This document shows positions 1 to 7,104 of a stretch of 64,000 nt of DNA, piece by piece; position 1 is the stretch's first letter; the number at the start of each line of letters is the position of its first letter. Under the pieces are notes generated by a model that searched no databases, was not told the DNA's origin, and saw only the letters and a list, made by a program, of their open reading frames with translations. This DNA comes from Prevotella sp. P3-122 (lineage in GTDB: Bacteria > Bacteroidota > Bacteroidia > Bacteroidales > Bacteroidaceae): positions 124,001 to 188,000 of the forward strand of contig NZ_NPJH01000024.1 in the NCBI RefSeq assembly GCF_002251365.1, in the 5' to 3' direction. The position numbers were made by a program, and so were the translations under genes.

Positions 1-726
1 AGCATCGAAGAGTGTCATACAGGAGCGAACCTTTACAGCATCTATATCGCCAAGAATATCTACCGCCGACACTCCACGGTGTTGTAGCAGTGCCATGGTA
101 ATCTCCCTCAGCCTTGTGCCCAGTATGGGATGTTCATAGTAAGCCTTCGCCTCGTCGTACCCGCTGATGCCGTAATACTTGGCATTAGCGCTATGCCCCA
201 ATACAGCCAACTGCGGAAAGATGAACCATATCCAGTGAGTACGTTTGCGTCCGTCTGTAATTTCCCGCAGAGCATTCTCGTAGTTGTATTTATGCGCAGT
301 CAAAAATCGTTCAAGATAGTAATTACGTTTGCCCTCTGGTGAAATATTTTCCACAAACTCCATCGGAAGGATGATATTTTCCACATCAATGGAATCTGCA
401 AAGAGTGGAGCAATCTCCTCATCGCGAAATCCTGCTATACCGCAACCTATCCGCGTAACCAGAAACATGCGTTCTGGGTGCTCCTTGGCAAAACGGATGA
501 ATGCATCTACGTAGGGTTTGATGGTATCAACACCACCTTGCATGGTAGGTATGGCGTATGTCTGACCATGAAGACCAACACCTTCGCCCCATACGACACC
601 AAACCGTTCGTAAGCAAACCGTGCAGCTCCGCCTCCATGTGCGCCTGCCAGATTGCTGCCAAACACAAATATTTCATTCTCTTTCAATTCCGAAATCCTA
701 TCGGAGGTGTATGCTCTGTTGTACAT
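1..726 (-). CDS. Macro-like (A1S_2505 phage-type) + DUF1810 protein, C-terminus cut by window edge
   Basis: This gene is open to the window edge, so no stop codon is seen. I translated it by hand from ATG at 726-724, which is preceded by an AGGA-like ribosome site, and read 242 codons without a stop. The first ~115 residues contain IFVFGSNLAGAHGGGAA and GLHGQTYAIPT, the pattern of the macro-domain-like 'A1S_2505 phage type' family. From about residue 145, ALREITDGRKRTHWIWFIFP and HPILGTRLREIT match DUF1810. Both domain types are linked to ADP-ribose or NAD metabolism in comparative work; the activity here is inferred. It lies 16 nt downstream of an NrtR-type regulator, so the pair is probably co-transcribed and ADP-ribose responsive. 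Roughly the last 30-40 residues of DUF1810 should lie outside the window. Confidence 0.75.
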   Translation of the reverse strand, partial: MYNRAYTSDRISELKENEIFVFGSNLAGAHGGGAARFAYERFGVVWGEGVGLHGQTYAIPTMQGGVDTIKPYVDAFIRFAKEHPERMFLVTRIGCGIAGFRDEEIAPLFADSIDVENIILPMEFVENISPEGKRNYYLERFLTAHKYNYENALREITDGRKRTHWIWFIFPQLAVLGHSANAKYYGISGYDEAKAYYEHPILGTRLREITMALLQHRGVSAVDILGDIDAVKVRSCMTLFDA

Positions 727-742
727 AAATTCCTATTATAAT

Positions 743-1456
743 TTAAAACTCCAATCTAAATCCCTTCTGCTTCAGCTCCTCATATTTCGCCCTGTTGAAG
801 CGGAAGAGAAAGGCTTCTTTCTTCTGCGACGGATTTACAGTTTCGTCCGTCTGTTCCAGCATTTCCAGCCGCTTCATCTTGTTGTAGAAGTTACGGCGGT
901 CGAATCGCACGTCCAGTATGGCCTCGTAAAGGTTCTGCAATTCCTTGATGGTAAACTCTTCGGGTAACAGTTCAAAGCCAATTGGTTCAAAGTGTATCTG
1001 CTGACGCAATGCCTGTTCAGCTTTTCGGAGTATCTGGTCGTGGTCGAAAGCCAACTTCGGAACTTCGTCCAAAGCAAACCATCGTGCATCAGCAGCATCA
1101 TCGCCACCCTTCACTTCCTGCATCCTCACCAAAGCATAGTAGGCAATGGTGATTACACGCTCACGAGGGTCACGCAGTGGAGCAGTGAAGGTATGGAACT
1201 GACGGATGTATGCACCCTCCAATCCTGTCTCTTCCTGCAATTCACGCAACGCACCCTCCTCGGCACTCTCGTCCATCTTCATAAATCCACCGGGGAAGGC
1301 CCATCGCCCCTTGTAAGGTTCGACGCCTCGCTGCACTAAAAGGACCTTCAACTTTGTACGGTCAAATCCGAAGATGACACAGTCGGTCGTTACACTCGGA
1401 TGAGGGTACTTATAGCAGTATTTCAACTCTTCGTCTGTCTTGTTTATCTTATCCAT
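743..1456 (-). CDS. NrtR-type Nudix/winged-helix transcriptional regulator
   Basis: The protein has 237 aa. An N-terminal Nudix fold (about 18-150) carries a complete Nudix box, with G-x5-E-x7-REL-x-EE-x-G-L around GGFMKMDESAEEGALRELQ. A C-terminal winged helix (about 163-237) follows, beginning LPEEFTIKELQNLYEAILD. This is the architecture of NrtR, the ADP-ribose-sensing repressor of NAD genes, and of Bacteroides relatives such as AraR. NrtR sensors often have a decayed Nudix box, so the intact one leaves room for real pyrophosphatase activity. It heads an operon with the macro-like/DUF1810 gene, which favours an NAD/ADP-ribose role over sugar control. Two 15-bp AT-centred palindromic sites flank its promoter, suggesting autoregulation. 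Confidence 0.88.
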   Translation of the reverse strand: MDKINKTDEELKYCYKYPHPSVTTDCVIFGFDRTKLKVLLVQRGVEPYKGRWAFPGGFMKMDESAEEGALRELQEETGLEGAYIRQFHTFTAPLRDPRERVITIAYYALVRMQEVKGGDDAADARWFALDEVPKLAFDHDQILRKAEQALRQQIHFEPIGFELLPEEFTIKELQNLYEAILDVRFDRRNFYNKMKRLEMLEQTDETVNPSQKKEAFLFRFNRAKYEELKQKGFRLEF

Positions 1457-1465
1457 ATACCTATT

Positions 1466-1480
1466 GCGTTAAATTTACGC
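1466..1480. promoter_or_regulatory. Operator-like palindrome, site 1 (NrtR-type)
   Basis: GCGTTAAATTTACGC is a near-perfect 15-bp palindrome just downstream of the -7 box, around the expected transcription start of the regulator gene. It matches the second copy at 1521-1535 in 13 of 15 positions. Binding here would block transcription. Confidence 0.65.
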
Positions 1481-1482
1481 CA

Positions 1483-1512
1483 CAAAGGTAATGTGTTTAT
1501 TTTGAACAACAA
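1483..1512 (-). promoter_or_regulatory. Bacteroidota promoter of the NrtR-macro operon
   Basis: Reading the minus strand, TTTTG ends at 1510, 19 nt follow, and then TACCTTTG at 1490-1483 matches the Bacteroidota -7 consensus TAnnTTTG exactly. The start codon is 27 nt further on. The promoter sits between two operator-like palindromes. Confidence 0.7.
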
Positions 1513-1520
1513 AACGTTTT

Positions 1521-1535
1521 GCGTAAAATTTACAC
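1521..1535. promoter_or_regulatory. Operator-like palindrome, site 2 (NrtR-type)
   Basis: GCGTAAAATTTACAC lies 55 bp from site 1 (start to start), just upstream of the -33 element. It shares the GCGTnAAATTTAC core. The 55-bp spacing is about five helical turns, so the two sites face the same side of the DNA. Confidence 0.6.
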
Positions 1536-1600
1536 AGAACAGACATTTTTCTATCGAAACTACCACTATTCACTGTTTTTTCATCATCTTTTCCCTTATT

Positions 1601-1993
1601 TCACATGCCAATATCGATTATTGCATCCGCATTTTCTTGCGACGGATCATAGTTATCCCATTCCTCATCGGTCATCAAATCTATTTCGCTTGGGATGTTT
1701 CTGACATCAAACCAAGAGATTTGGTTTTGACCGCAGAGAATATATATTTCTCCGTCATCATATTGCCTTGCACCATATACAGGTCCTCTCACAATACATT
1801 CAGTAACCAACATATTGTCCCTGACTGCTGAAATCCGTGCAGAGTCATCTGCTAATTGCAGCCAATAGTAAGCCGTGTTGTTTATCGTGGCTATACTGTC
1901 ACCCCATTCAGAAGTTTTCTCTTCCTGCTGGTTTCTGTCACCACAACCTATAAGGCTGATGAAAGCAATGAAAAGCATTATCAGTTTCTTCAT
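1601..1993 (-). CDS. Small lipoprotein, function unknown
   Basis: The protein has 130 aa and starts with a lipoprotein signal: a short basic start, a hydrophobic stretch and a lipobox ending LIGC at Cys17. The mature part begins with a hydrophilic tether (GDRNQQEEKTSEWGDS) and ends in an acidic segment. No family was recognised. It is the last gene of the long co-directional block and starts 19 nt after the preceding stop. I see no clear intrinsic terminator before the promoter of the NrtR operon. Confidence 0.65.
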   Translation of the reverse strand: MKKLIMLFIAFISLIGCGDRNQQEEKTSEWGDSIATINNTAYYWLQLADDSARISAVRDNMLVTECIVRGPVYGARQYDDGEIYILCGQNQISWFDVRNIPSEIDLMTDEEWDNYDPSQENADAIIDIGM

Positions 1994-2012
1994 CTTGCTT
2001 CGAATTAACCTA

Positions 2013-3500
2013 TTATTTCAATAATGTTTCTATTCTCTTTGCCAACTCATCCAACTCCTCATGTTGTGGTGTACTTTGTCTTGCGGTCTTCAGGTCAATA
2101 TTGTATAATACCGTGCTGTCACGCTTCACGTCATAGGAGTAATGGAGTACATGAAAGGTGTCACCATAGCGCACAATAGAGTCGGTTGCAAACTCTCCCG
2201 AATGAAGAGTCACCGAGTCTTCCGAAATATACGGATGATCTGAGTAATCATAGTATGAGGTAATTCCGTTTCTCGTCATCTTGACGTGAGAAAGAGGAAT
2301 CTCTGCCTTGAACTTATTGGTAACACGTATTTCCAACCTGTCTCTGTGACCATAAGCATTCCTGTCACAATACTTATCAAGTATTTGACAGATACTGTCC
2401 TGTAGATTCAGGTCGCTGACATTTGATGTCATCATTTTGTTTTGATATACATTATACAAAGTATAGCATCCGTTGTTTCTTAGCTCATAGATTCCCAATG
2501 GACGATTGCGTGAATTATGAATGATGTTGTCATATATAGGCTCGATAAGTATGCCGTATCTGTCCCGCAAGCCGACCTTGTCCGTATTAGTGTCCTTGAT
2601 ATAGAAAACACCTCTCAATGGCTCCAACGTATATAACCCTCGGCGGCCATATTCTATACAGGCGTATTGATTATAACCAATTGCCAAAGTTGGGAGAAAA
2701 ATTCCCAGATAGATGGTAGCCAATATGCTTATTTGTACCAATCCTTGCTTGCCAAAAGTGCGCCAACAAACGTAAGCAACCATTGCTATACTGACAACGA
2801 GCATCCACACGCGCCACATCCCCGCATAGCGTTGGGCATAGAAGAATACTACCATGGCAGCTACCGTCATCCATAGTTTGCCAACCATAAGATTCTTATC
2901 AGATGTACCTATGCAAGAGGTTATGTGTCTATTTATCAGATATAAGCTAAGAGGCGGCAAGACGATGCAGGCAAAACGGCACACCCTCATATCCATGGCA
3001 AGTCCTGCATATAACGCACAGACGGCAATCAGCATCAGCTGGCAATATTTCATAGCTCCCTTGTCCTTCCACATGATTGCTCCCAAGGCATCCTTCCATG
3101 TCAAGGTGGATACAGTCAATGTCTTTCTGCAGAGCCCGACAATATACACAGCCAAAGGCCCCAAGAACAGCCATGCCAACAGTAAGCATTTAATAATGGT
3201 ATGCGTCAAATGATCATTGTTTATGCACATGACGACAAACGGCAAATCTGCGAAATCACCGGTCGTAATCATTACTTGCCCCACAAAAGACAGCAAAGCG
3301 AATAAAGCCGAGAAAATAGTCAATGACATCCAGCTTCGTTTCTCTCTTCGGTAAAGGGAGAAGGAGAGAATGATTCTCATCACGACTGTGACAACCATAA
3401 GAAAATGAGCTGGCAATGACCACCAACTACAGTTTGCCAATGCAATGAATAACCATAAGGAACAGACGGCCAAATCAAGCCAAAATATCTTTTGTCTCAT
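2013..3500 (-). CDS. Polytopic membrane protein with WG-like C-terminal domain
   Basis: The protein has 495 aa. The first ~290 residues contain about eight to nine hydrophobic segments (for example around 10-50, 62-78, 105-125, 155-185, 205-225 and 255-275). They are followed by a ~210-residue soluble domain. The start of that domain (KVGLRDRYGILIEPIYDNII, about 325-345) resembles a WG beta-repeat, a module common in Bacteroidota envelope proteins. It lies 14 nt after the degenerate PBP gene and 19 nt before a lipoprotein gene, so the three probably form one envelope-directed group. The function is not recognised. Confidence 0.65.
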   Translation of the reverse strand: MRQKIFWLDLAVCSLWLFIALANCSWWSLPAHFLMVVTVVMRIILSFSLYRREKRSWMSLTIFSALFALLSFVGQVMITTGDFADLPFVVMCINNDHLTHTIIKCLLLAWLFLGPLAVYIVGLCRKTLTVSTLTWKDALGAIMWKDKGAMKYCQLMLIAVCALYAGLAMDMRVCRFACIVLPPLSLYLINRHITSCIGTSDKNLMVGKLWMTVAAMVVFFYAQRYAGMWRVWMLVVSIAMVAYVCWRTFGKQGLVQISILATIYLGIFLPTLAIGYNQYACIEYGRRGLYTLEPLRGVFYIKDTNTDKVGLRDRYGILIEPIYDNIIHNSRNRPLGIYELRNNGCYTLYNVYQNKMMTSNVSDLNLQDSICQILDKYCDRNAYGHRDRLEIRVTNKFKAEIPLSHVKMTRNGITSYYDYSDHPYISEDSVTLHSGEFATDSIVRYGDTFHVLHYSYDVKRDSTVLYNIDLKTARQSTPQHEELDELAKRIETLLK

Positions 3501-3514
3501 ATTATTTATCAGAT

Positions 3515-4771
3515 TTACTTTTTATTTAACCACTCAATCAGTTCGTTCACCTTATCTGACACCATTGCTGGCGATGCCGGCAGCTTATGCTTTCTCTGCA
3601 CGACCATGCTGACAGCATACTTTGGCTTGTCGGCAGGGAAACAGCCTACAAACGTGAAGGTCTGCTCCGTTCCGTCATCAGCCACGTTATACACTCCTGC
3701 CAGTTCCACATCCTTCGGTGCACGCTTATGTTGTATGCCCCCTTTCTTGAACATCCCGATGGCAATTGCACGGATATTGCCACGTCTTTCCGCAGAGACG
3801 TTCACGGAATCCAAATGGAAGATATTGTTGAATACCATAGCCAGTTCCATCGCATTGGTGTTCTTCGTCTGGTCAGTGGCATACTTCCAATAATCCATAC
3901 CGTCAGGTAGGGTCATCATGGCATGATACATCCCAATTCTCGACTTGTTGAGCAGAGCCTGTCGGTATGTCAACACCTCGTAACCACCTTTGCGCCAATT
4001 ATGGTCTCTTATTTGCACGCTGTCGTTCAATACAAGAATACCATGTCCTGTATCGACGCTGTCCTCCAAAGATGTTTTTGATTGGGCGAGGCAATCCGCC
4101 GCCACAAATGGCATATATGTTTCCGAACTGCACAACCTTTTGAGAAGAGGTGCATACACGATGTCACCCTCTACATTTTCCAACGCTCCCCATGCCAATA
4201 CATCAGATGTCCTTGCGTCAATGACCGCCACCTGTCCTTGGATTCCATCAATAGCCGCCATGCAATCACTCAGCACGTCATAGCTCCGCACCAAAATCAA
4301 TGAGTCTATGGCAGGGAATTCCTCATGTTTACCCACGAGTCTTGGATTGTCGGCAAACGCTTCCATTTTCGTATTGTCATTCATATTGATGCCGATTTTT
4401 CCACATTGCAGCCCTTTCTCATAGTAGAAGTAGCAGAAGCACATACCGTTTTCTGGTTGGAAATAATGGGAATACTCGATATAGTCCATATCCACAGCAG
4501 TGACACTGTCGTTCTTCTCACGGTCATAGATACCATACTTCCCATTCATGGAGACGATGACGTAACGTGCCTGGATCAAACTGTCCATCCTAGCCTTGTC
4601 TTCTTCAGAATCATAATCCGATTTAAACTCTTCGGCAAGTGCCACGGAATCCACTTCGACGGAATCAACCCAGACCGAATCCACCACCTCCTGTGCACAG
4701 ACATCCGCTCCAATCACCGAGAGGAGCAATGCCAAAACCATTGTCATTCTTTTACCCAATCTCATAATCAT
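3515..4771 (-). CDS. Secreted penicillin-binding transpeptidase-like protein with lost active-site motifs
   Basis: The protein has 418 aa with a signal peptide likely cleaved after VCAQ (residue 27), then acidic VDSV repeats and a WG-like segment near 70-95. Residues ~175-415 follow the PBP transpeptidase fold: GQVAVIDARTSDVLAW matches the family start, VDTGHGILVLND and NKSRIGMYHAMM match the segment around motif 2, and FVGCFPADKPKYAVSMVVQ matches the C-terminal strand. All three catalytic motifs are changed: ETYMPF replaces STFKPF, KSRIG replaces SSNIG, and LAGVYN replaces the KTGT segment. It is therefore probably a pseudoenzyme that binds or senses muropeptides. Two membrane-associated proteins lie downstream and a lipoprotein upstream. 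Confidence 0.65.
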   Translation of the reverse strand: MIMRLGKRMTMVLALLLSVIGADVCAQEVVDSVWVDSVEVDSVALAEEFKSDYDSEEDKARMDSLIQARYVIVSMNGKYGIYDREKNDSVTAVDMDYIEYSHYFQPENGMCFCYFYYEKGLQCGKIGINMNDNTKMEAFADNPRLVGKHEEFPAIDSLILVRSYDVLSDCMAAIDGIQGQVAVIDARTSDVLAWGALENVEGDIVYAPLLKRLCSSETYMPFVAADCLAQSKTSLEDSVDTGHGILVLNDSVQIRDHNWRKGGYEVLTYRQALLNKSRIGMYHAMMTLPDGMDYWKYATDQTKNTNAMELAMVFNNIFHLDSVNVSAERRGNIRAIAIGMFKKGGIQHKRAPKDVELAGVYNVADDGTEQTFTFVGCFPADKPKYAVSMVVQRKHKLPASPAMVSDKVNELIEWLNKK

Positions 4772-4780
4772 TATCTTTCT

Positions 4781-5962
4781 TTAATCTTCAGCTTCTTCAC
4801 TTTCTTTATCCTCCTTATCGTCACGACCGGATAAGTAGGTGTGCTTCTCTATCATTGCTTCATTGCCAAACATATTCTGTCCGAAGCGGTTGATGTTCAC
4901 CCTGCCACCAACTGCTGCTGCACAGTTCATGGCAAAAACATCATTAGGATTTTTCTCAATCCTCTTCAGACAGGTCAGATAGCATTTCTTGCGCATATCG
5001 TTGTAGATGCTGTTGGGTATGGAGGAATCACGGGATATTCCGCCATAGCAATATTGATACAGACATCGCCAGATAATCCAGATATTGTTAAGACAAGGAT
5101 TGTATTTGCCACTGTTCATTAGCTTCTCTGCCACAGCCACAATCCACTCGTTTTCAAGTTCTGCTTCTGGACTGTCTGCCCAATTCAGGAACAACGAGCA
5201 TTGTTCGTCAAAAGTGGAGCAGTCATTCAGACTGTGCAGCATCATTTCCACTCTCTTGTCCGCTTCAACCTTCCTGTAAAGTTCCAGTGTAGGCTTTGTC
5301 GCATCTGCCAGTTCCTTGGTCATCGCGTTCAAGGAATCAACAAACTTCTCCTCGTCCGTAAAATACTTATACGACTTGGCTTCAATCTTGTTGCCAAAAG
5401 TGACCAACAGATCCATCGAATGTTCTTCTTCTCCCCATTCTTCTGGAGTACGCTTCATCATAATGACTATGCTGTCCTTGTAGGTCTTGGCAGCCTGGCA
5501 GAGTTCCTTGTCCCTAATGCAATCCTCGCTAATAGCTTTGATGCCATCAACAACGTCTTTTTCTTCAGCGAGTTCAAAACCATCGCATCCTCGCAGCCAC
5601 AGCTCATGATTGCTCCATACATTGAAAGCCAATAGGCAAGAGTTGTAGAACACCTCTGCATTGGAAAGAAACGGATGATTGCTTATGGCATATTCTGGCA
5701 ATTGCAGGGCGAATGCCGTATCATTCACAATCTCGTATTCGAGAACATTGTCTGCCGCATCCTGTCCATAGAAGGCAGCAAAGAGGTCAAAGTCCGTGCT
5801 GTCTTCCTTCGCACTTGCGTATTTGTCATAAATCTTGATTATGTCTTTGAGACTGACGGCATCATCATTCTCAAAGCATCCACGATACAGGGTTCCCATT
5901 TCTTTCTTGCAGCCACTCATTGTCATCAACAATATCATGGCAATAATACCAAACCATTTCAT
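4781..5962 (-). CDS. Helical lipoprotein, function unknown
   Basis: The protein has 393 aa with a clear lipoprotein signal ending MSGC (Cys18) and a KK-rich mature start. The body is mostly helical and rich in Glu, Asp and Lys. The C-terminus is strongly acidic (DDKEDKESEEAED). Several cysteines lie in CLLAFNVW, CDGFEL, CIRDKELCQ and the LNDCSTFDEQCSLF region. No family was recognised. It sits 15 nt after the PP2C gene and 9 nt before the degenerate PBP gene, which suggests co-translation in one envelope-signalling unit. Confidence 0.6.
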   Translation of the reverse strand: MKWFGIIAMILLMTMSGCKKEMGTLYRGCFENDDAVSLKDIIKIYDKYASAKEDSTDFDLFAAFYGQDAADNVLEYEIVNDTAFALQLPEYAISNHPFLSNAEVFYNSCLLAFNVWSNHELWLRGCDGFELAEEKDVVDGIKAISEDCIRDKELCQAAKTYKDSIVIMMKRTPEEWGEEEHSMDLLVTFGNKIEAKSYKYFTDEEKFVDSLNAMTKELADATKPTLELYRKVEADKRVEMMLHSLNDCSTFDEQCSLFLNWADSPEAELENEWIVAVAEKLMNSGKYNPCLNNIWIIWRCLYQYCYGGISRDSSIPNSIYNDMRKKCYLTCLKRIEKNPNDVFAMNCAAAVGGRVNINRFGQNMFGNEAMIEKHTYLSGRDDKEDKESEEAED

Positions 5963-5977
5963 ACTATCTGTCCTATT

Positions 5978-6664
5978 TTATTCTTTTACCTCAATCAATA
6001 CTGCCGTATAGTTGTCATCGCCCTGCTTTTCGCACATGAAATCATAGATATCAAGGATGTCGGCAAGCGGCTTTTCATCCATCATCCTTGCCAACAGAAT
6101 GTCGGGTGCCATGCTTTTGTATAAGCCGTCGGAGCAAAGCAAGATCCTGTCACCTGCTTTTAGTTTGAACTGCGCGATATCAGGGACATCTGCCTCATGA
6201 TGATAGGAGAAGAAGCAACGGTCAATAACCTCCCAGCCATAATCCAAACGCACATGGTCTTTCGTCTGGTAGAGCAGCCCCTCATCAAGACGCTGCAAAT
6301 AGCATCTGCTGTCACCTACATGGACAATGGTCACGGTGTCGCCATCAATGCTTGCCATCACCATCGTCGTTCCCATTTGGCAATGGTTTAACGAGTTGGC
6401 TTTCTTGTCAAGTGCCCTCATGGCATGGGCACAGGCCTTCTTCACCATTTTCTCATTGTCAGGCTCGTCCGTATGTTTTTTCCAGTAATCCACGATAGCG
6501 TCTGAAACGGTCTCGCTTGCCACTTCTCCCATGGCGTGACCTCCCATGCCATCGCAGACCACTGCCAGCCAATGGTTGCTGTTTTCACTATTTACGATAC
6601 GGAAAGCATCCTCATTGTTGCGACGCTTTCCCGTTTCACTTATTGTTGCGTAATGTATCTTCAT
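5978..6664 (-). CDS. PP2C-family Ser/Thr phosphatase
   Basis: The protein has 228 aa, a full-length stand-alone PPM/PP2C domain without membrane or sensor parts. The family motifs are present in order: RRNNEDAF, VCDGMGGHAMGE (metal-binding Asp and Gly), MGTTMVMA, VHVGDSRCYL, LCSDGLY and GDDNYTAVLIEV with the late metal-binding Asp. All metal-binding aspartates appear intact, so it should be an active Mn/Mg-dependent phosphoprotein phosphatase. No Ser/Thr kinase gene is visible in the window. The FHA-like protein at 43293-43979 could read the same phospho-threonine marks, which is an inference. Confidence 0.88.
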   Translation of the reverse strand: MKIHYATISETGKRRNNEDAFRIVNSENSNHWLAVVCDGMGGHAMGEVASETVSDAIVDYWKKHTDEPDNEKMVKKACAHAMRALDKKANSLNHCQMGTTMVMASIDGDTVTIVHVGDSRCYLQRLDEGLLYQTKDHVRLDYGWEVIDRCFFSYHHEADVPDIAQFKLKAGDRILLCSDGLYKSMAPDILLARMMDEKPLADILDIYDFMCEKQGDDNYTAVLIEVKE

Positions 6665-6706
6665 GTTATTGCATTCTTATCCAATGTCAATTACACTCAT
6701 CTATCC

Positions 6707-7084
6707 TTATTCATAGTTCTGTTCATACAGCTCCAGGATTCTATCTTTAATCGTTTTCACATTCTCTTCTTTCTTTATATCCTCAGGGAATGCTGACGTG
6801 GTAAATACCATGTCAAAGCAAATATCTCCAAGCGATTCTTCTTCTTTTGTTCTGATAGTAGTCGCAAGCATCATGGTATCTTCAACAACCATGACATAAA
6901 AGTTCACCCCTGTTATCGGGGCACGAAATTGTTCCATGTTAATCTCCAAGGGACCATGGACACCTTCCTCATTCCCCATTTCTGAAAGGTTTTCGGGTGT
7001 AAGAATCTCTGTTAATGTTTCTACCACCAAAGGTGTCACGGCTTCAAGCCACTTTCCCAAAGCCTCAGTTAATTCTTTTTCCAT
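6707..7084 (-). CDS. Small cytosolic protein, function unknown
   Basis: The protein has 125 aa and is acidic, with no signal or membrane segment. It has an amphipathic N-terminal helix (residues 1-30), a central beta-rich part (VNFYVMVVEDTMMLATTIRT) and a charged helical C-terminus. It does not match any family I know. It lies between the RSH gene (20 nt gap) and the PP2C gene (42 nt gap). Its small alpha/beta build resembles the other adaptor-sized proteins at 12312-14088, but no clear sequence similarity is visible. Confidence 0.55.
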   Translation of the reverse strand: MEKELTEALGKWLEAVTPLVVETLTEILTPENLSEMGNEEGVHGPLEINMEQFRAPITGVNFYVMVVEDTMMLATTIRTKEEESLGDICFDMVFTTSAFPEDIKKEENVKTIKDRILELYEQNYE

Positions 7085-7104
7085 AATGTTGCTATTTTAT
7101 ATTG

